A DNA stretch of 64,000 nt, taken from positions 5,731,354 to 5,795,353 of the forward strand of contig NC_080732.1 of the NCBI RefSeq assembly GCF_019097595.1, in the 5' to 3' direction. Within the stretch, counting starts at the first letter, position 1, and every line of letters begins with the position of its first letter. Below are positions 60,300 to 64,000 of this stretch, one piece after another. Both the position numbers and the translations under genes were made by a program. Source of the stretch: Hemibagrus wyckioides (taxonomy: Eukaryota; Chordata; Actinopteri; Siluriformes; Bagridae). Below the pieces are notes generated by a model. The model worked only from the letters and a program-made list of their open reading frames with translations, was not told where the DNA came from and did not search any database.

Positions 60300-62227
60300 T
60301 CTACTGTCACGTTGCCTTCATTCAGATGTTGCTGTATGTCGTACGTGTTTTCATCATATTTAATTGAATTTTTGTGTAAAAAGAAAAAGATGAATTTTAA
60401 ACGGTTTTTAGTAAACAGAGGGAAAGTGCAATACTGTCATACTGCAAATCTATGCAGGCCAAGAAAAAAATTACTGCACTTTATTTTACAGTTCAATGTA
60501 CAGGCGGACAAAATACACATGTATTTTACAAATATATATCTTTAATATTTGAAAAAAACAGTGTTACTACAGGTCGGAAACGAGATTTTACATTAGTCGG
60601 ATATGAATTATCTTCAAAACGGCAGATATGGGCCTTTATAATTATGTAAAAATGACGTGAGAATGATCCGAAAAGGCAACAGGCGAAGTATTTTACGTTT
60701 TTTGTGAGCGAACACTGTCGATACTTCTATTTTTTCTAAACCGTTTTCCTGGTTGAAATGAAGCTCGCCTGTTCCTAAATAAACGGCGTTATTTATGGAA
60801 AGGCTAATCCATTTTTTTTTGTTGTTGTTCATAGCACTGTACAGAAAAAAAGAAGAAAAAAAAACCAAACTACTTTTTATAGGAATAAATCAGGTCTTTC
60901 AGTGAGAGATAATAAGAAATAATCTATGAGTTCTCAGGTTTTCTACAAAACGAACGTACGACTAGTGTATGTTTCTCCTTATTTACAGATAATGATGTCA
61001 TTTAGGTCTCTTGTGAAACAGGTACGTGTTCATGTCTTGGCAAAGAGCGAAACGTTATAACATAAGGCCATAGACATTATACTCATCACACATGGGAATG
61101 TATTTACTCTGAATATTCATCTTTACTGTTTAACCTATATCATAAATATTCATCAGTGCATCACATGGAAACACTTTAAATCTCGTAATTGCTGTATATT
61201 ACGTATAAATATTCATCTCCTCGGGTGGATAAGCCATCGGTTTATTAGCTCATACACCAGGCAACAGTAAACAACGCGCCAGTTCATATGTCTTGCTTTC
61301 CGTGAGACGAAGCGTTTTTATTTTTGTTGTTTATTTTTTAATGTAGAAGGGAAACGCACTTGTTTTTCAAAGTGCAGATGTCACTGCGCATGCATTTTTA
61401 CTGCCAAGTTCAAAAGCCGCACATTCAAATGATTATATTTAGTGATCAGGTCATGAATGGTTCCTATTTATGCTGTATTCTGTACATTTCCAAATCGGGG
61501 AAAGATCGTCTGTGGACGCTAATTAAAATGCGTAGTAAATAACAAACAAACAAAAAAATAAAAATATTAACCCGATCACATCTTGACAAACGAGTGCTAC
61601 ATAACCAAATGAAAATTTTCCAGAGGTTAAAAAGAAGTAGGATTTGGTTTTATTTTAGTTTACTCACTGGGTGACGATAAATAAAACAAAACGAAAACAC
61701 GGAATCTGTTTGCCCCTTGTCACTACTCGATCCGTACCGGAAACAGGATTTGTACTCCGCGTGTGCGGAAATGCGTCTACTTCTTGTCTAAAGTATGACG
61801 TAGCGATTTACGACAGTTTATTTATAATACTACTAATAATATAATGTTAACGTGTTGTGGCCAGCAATTTCGCGCTTGAGCAGGACAAATCGTGTCTCCT
61901 GTACGGATCGATTAGTAACAGCGCTAGCCACACAGGTTTGCGATTAGCTCGCGTCTGATGTAAAGCTGAGCGCTTCAGCATTTTTCCATCGCGGTCAAAA
62001 TAACGTTTTAAAATACTATATAAAACAAATCTAAAAATCGTAGCACTAACGCCTTCTTCGAGAAGGATTCATCCAAAACATTTTGTTTGAAATGAATGAC
62101 CAGCTCTCCTTATGGTACACACTTCAACTCACTACCCAAAATGCTGCCTCTAATTAGGCTGCCTCCTTCCAAGGCGAGAGCGAAAACAAGCGAAATGATC
62201 GTTTTATGAAGCGTTCTTAATATACTC
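60300..62227 (+). other. kcnb2: Repeat-free part of the predicted 3' UTR
   Basis: AT-rich unique sequence with several AATAAA hexamers and no coding capacity. One perfect 8-mer, GCACTTTA at 60476-60483, is complementary to the miR-17/20/93 seed plus the flanking A; a single such match may be chance. Confidence 0.4.
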
Positions 62228-62583
62228 TACCGCTCAAAAGTTCGGGATCACTCAAAAATGTTATTGTTTTCCAAGGAAATGCACACAAAGTTAGTCTGAA
62301 TAGAAAATATAGCAAAAGAACAGGACCTGCTGACATGTCGCAGTATATATAAATAAATAATAATGATTTTGATGGAAATTTTCTTCAGACTTTGCCTTCA
62401 TCAATTCATTCAGCGTATACAGCCTGAGCATTCTAGCTGTCAAGATAATCTGATGAGATTTCACCCCAATCCTTCCTGGAGCATCTCCCACAAGATGGAT
62501 TGGCTTGATGGGAGTCTTCCTCCGTAGCTGAAATCAAGCTGAAACATGCAAGTGATCCCAAAACTTTTGAGCGCGAGTGTATA
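62228..62583 (-). mobile_element. Tc1/mariner deletion derivative (family G) in the predicted 3' UTR
   Basis: CTACCGCTCAAAAGTTCGGG at the left and CCCAAAACTTTTGAGCGCG at the right are inverted ends, with TA nearby on both sides. The minus strand retains a short transposase C-terminal relic (complement of CCTTCCTGGAGCATCTCCC and CAAGATGGATTGGCTTG). Most of the element is deleted. Confidence 0.75.
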
Positions 62584-63769
62584 TAACTGATTTCATTTCA
62601 TTCCTCGATAAACCCTCCTAATAAGAATAATGTGTAGTGCAAATCTCAACGCACACTTACTCTAGGAGGAATAATGTAGATGTTCCTTTATTACCAAGTA
62701 GCAGATGTGTATGTTAAGGTATGAATAGTGAGCAAAAGAAAAATAGCAGCTCAAAATATATCCCTTTGTCGATGTGATACTAAGATTTTTTTTAAAAAAA
62801 TACGTGACTTAGGAGCAGGATTTGGATCATCAGATATAGATTCACACTGACGAGTGCATAACGACACTGTATGCTAATCATCTGCCCTAATTAGCATTAG
62901 CATTATTACTATCTATGCCTCTGTAACGTATCATAACGTATAGTTATCACAATATATCATTCATACTGATATATCATCACACTCCTGTTTTAAATAAGTA
63001 GTACTAGTAAAGGTGGCGATTTGGGACGTTAACCAGAAAGGCTACAATGGGAATGCTTTGCACTTGCTCTTATATAATAGGGTGGGATTTGGGACGGAGC
63101 CTGAAAAAACACTGCTAGTGTGTGAAGCGATTATCTCTAGTGCAACTAGTTCAGATTTCATTAAACATGGTATAAAAATATATCTATTATTCCAGCCCTG
63201 TATTTGATCACTGTGCCATTTCAAACACTGAGCATTTTCATTGTCTTGTTTTATTATGTTTATTTTTTATTTTTTTGTGAGGGAGAGAGGAAACTAAAGA
63301 AAGAGCTCACTGTGATACTGTAACCTTCTCTTCAAAAATGTTCTTTTTCCAAAATGAGGTGACACGTCTTGCAAACTTTTAATGTAGAATCTCCTCCCGT
63401 TTTTACGATTTCTTACGATGAAGGGAATAGCAGATCGCCAGGGATCTGTCAGCTAATGCATGTTCTGTCATCGCTTTTGTTTTTTTTTTTCCTGAAACTC
63501 TTAAGCCATGATGATAAATGTGTGCTTTTGTTTTTGCATTGGAAGAAACGTTGGTCTGTGTAAAATCCTTTTCTTATCGGTTTTGCCTCTTTTTTTGGGG
63601 TGGGGGGGTGGGGGGTGGATTTGGGTGAAGCGTTTGCTGAAGACAGTCCATGTCTCTGCGCACATCAGCATGTTGGACTCATGATCACTTTGTTATGGTA
63701 CATGTGTGTCGCCGTTTCTGTACGTTAGAGAGCGGTGTTCCTTGTTAAGTCTGTCCTAAGCATATGCAG

Positions 63770-63798
63770 AATAAAGAATAAATATGTATATAACTCAC

Positions 63799-63830
<32 letters not shown>
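63770..63830 (+). terminator. kcnb2: Candidate poly(A) signal and GU-rich downstream element
   Basis: Two AATAAA hexamers, at 63770-63775 and 63777-63782, are followed 20 bases later by an uninterrupted (TG)14 tract at 63803-63830. This is the classical arrangement of a cleavage signal plus GU-rich element, placing cleavage at about 63790-63800. Confidence 0.6.
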
Positions 63831-63934
63831 ATTATCCCTCAAACATTCTGCATTTCACCACTTTTGATTGCTTAAAAATAAAAGTTTCTCAAAATGTTTA
63901 TTTGAATTTAAGTGTCTTTCTGAATGTCTACTTA

Positions 63935-64000
63935 AACCGATCAGGCATAAAATTATGACCCCCTGCCTAATATTGTCCTGATCCCCTTTTGCTGCAAATA
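63935..64000. mobile_element. Tc1/mariner derivative, copy 4 (family A), cut by the window end
   Basis: ACCGATCAGGCATAAAATTATG followed by ACCCCCTGCCTAATATTG is the left terminal sequence of family A, next to a TA. It continues beyond the window. Confidence 0.85.

Larger units (their letters stand above)
56919..63800 (+). other. kcnb2: Predicted 3' UTR of kcnb2
   Basis: After the TGA there is no further coding capacity. The sequence is AT-rich, and the first good poly(A) configuration I see is the tandem AATAAA at 63770-63782 with GT repeats behind it. Kv2 genes are known for long 3' UTRs, so about 6.9 kb is plausible. It includes a composite Tc1 insertion (57846-59216), a (TA)n tract, and a small Tc1 deletion derivative (62228-62583). 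Isolated AATAAA hexamers around 60.78, 60.88, 61.55 and 61.68 kb could give shorter forms. The extent is inference; transcript data would settle it. Confidence 0.5.

Overview
The window reads as vertebrate nuclear DNA from a teleost fish. It is AT-rich and has almost no long open reading frames. It is full of the inverted-repeat Tc1/mariner deletion derivatives, tRNA-derived SINEs, (GATA)n/(CA)n microsatellites and minisatellites typical of ray-finned fish. The repeat flavour, especially the ACCGATCAGGCATAA-ended Tc1 derivative, would fit a catfish-like lineage, but that is an impression and not a proof. No bacterial, plastid, viral or CRISPR features were seen.

Only one protein-coding segment can be supported: the large last coding exon of a Kv2 voltage-gated potassium channel at 54921-56918 on the plus strand. 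It encodes S1 to S6 and the whole cytoplasmic C-terminus. Paralogue-specific residues and the C-terminal end point to kcnb2 (Kv2.2) rather than kcnb1. A strong splice acceptor (polypyrimidine tract plus CAG) lies directly in front. The exon that codes the N-terminus and T1 domain is not in the window, so 1-54920 is most simply the 3' part of a very long intron. After the stop codon there is a plausible 6.9 kb 3' UTR, ending at a tandem AATAAA followed by a GT-rich tract near 63.8 kb. This 3' UTR carries transposon insertions.

Layout of the intron. 0-9.8 kb: a Tc1 derivative, a SINE, a TIR element with TA target duplication, and SINE fragments. 10-10.7 kb: microsatellites and a conserved-looking unique block. 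12.0-13.6 kb: a 35-bp minisatellite. 14.5-16.0 kb: an old, decayed ~90-bp tandem array split by a Tc1 insertion. 16.6-22.6 kb: SINEs, a decayed array, (GATA)34 and a MITE-like block. 23.6-25.0 kb: a decayed array split by a fold-back Tc1. 26.3-29.0 kb: two more Tc1 derivatives. 30.3-32.6 kb: a 52-bp purine-rich minisatellite with internal higher-order duplications. 32.6-33.0 kb: a tandem pair of tRNA-SINE-like units. 34.7-37.2 and 38.1-39.7 kb: two G-poor arrays (40/53-bp and 39-bp units), the second reading as an artefactual 580-codon ORF. 41-48 kb: GATA/GACA, ATCT/AGAT and GGAT/GATA arrays plus a decayed 33-bp array. 50-54 kb: SINE, Tc1 copies and a hAT-like fragment.

I found no new multi-gene system. 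The points most worth following are the number of unrelated minisatellites in one intron, the nested higher-order duplications inside them, the marked strand asymmetry of adjacent arrays, and three Tc1 copies rearranged into fold-back structures, one of them inside the predicted kcnb2 3' UTR.
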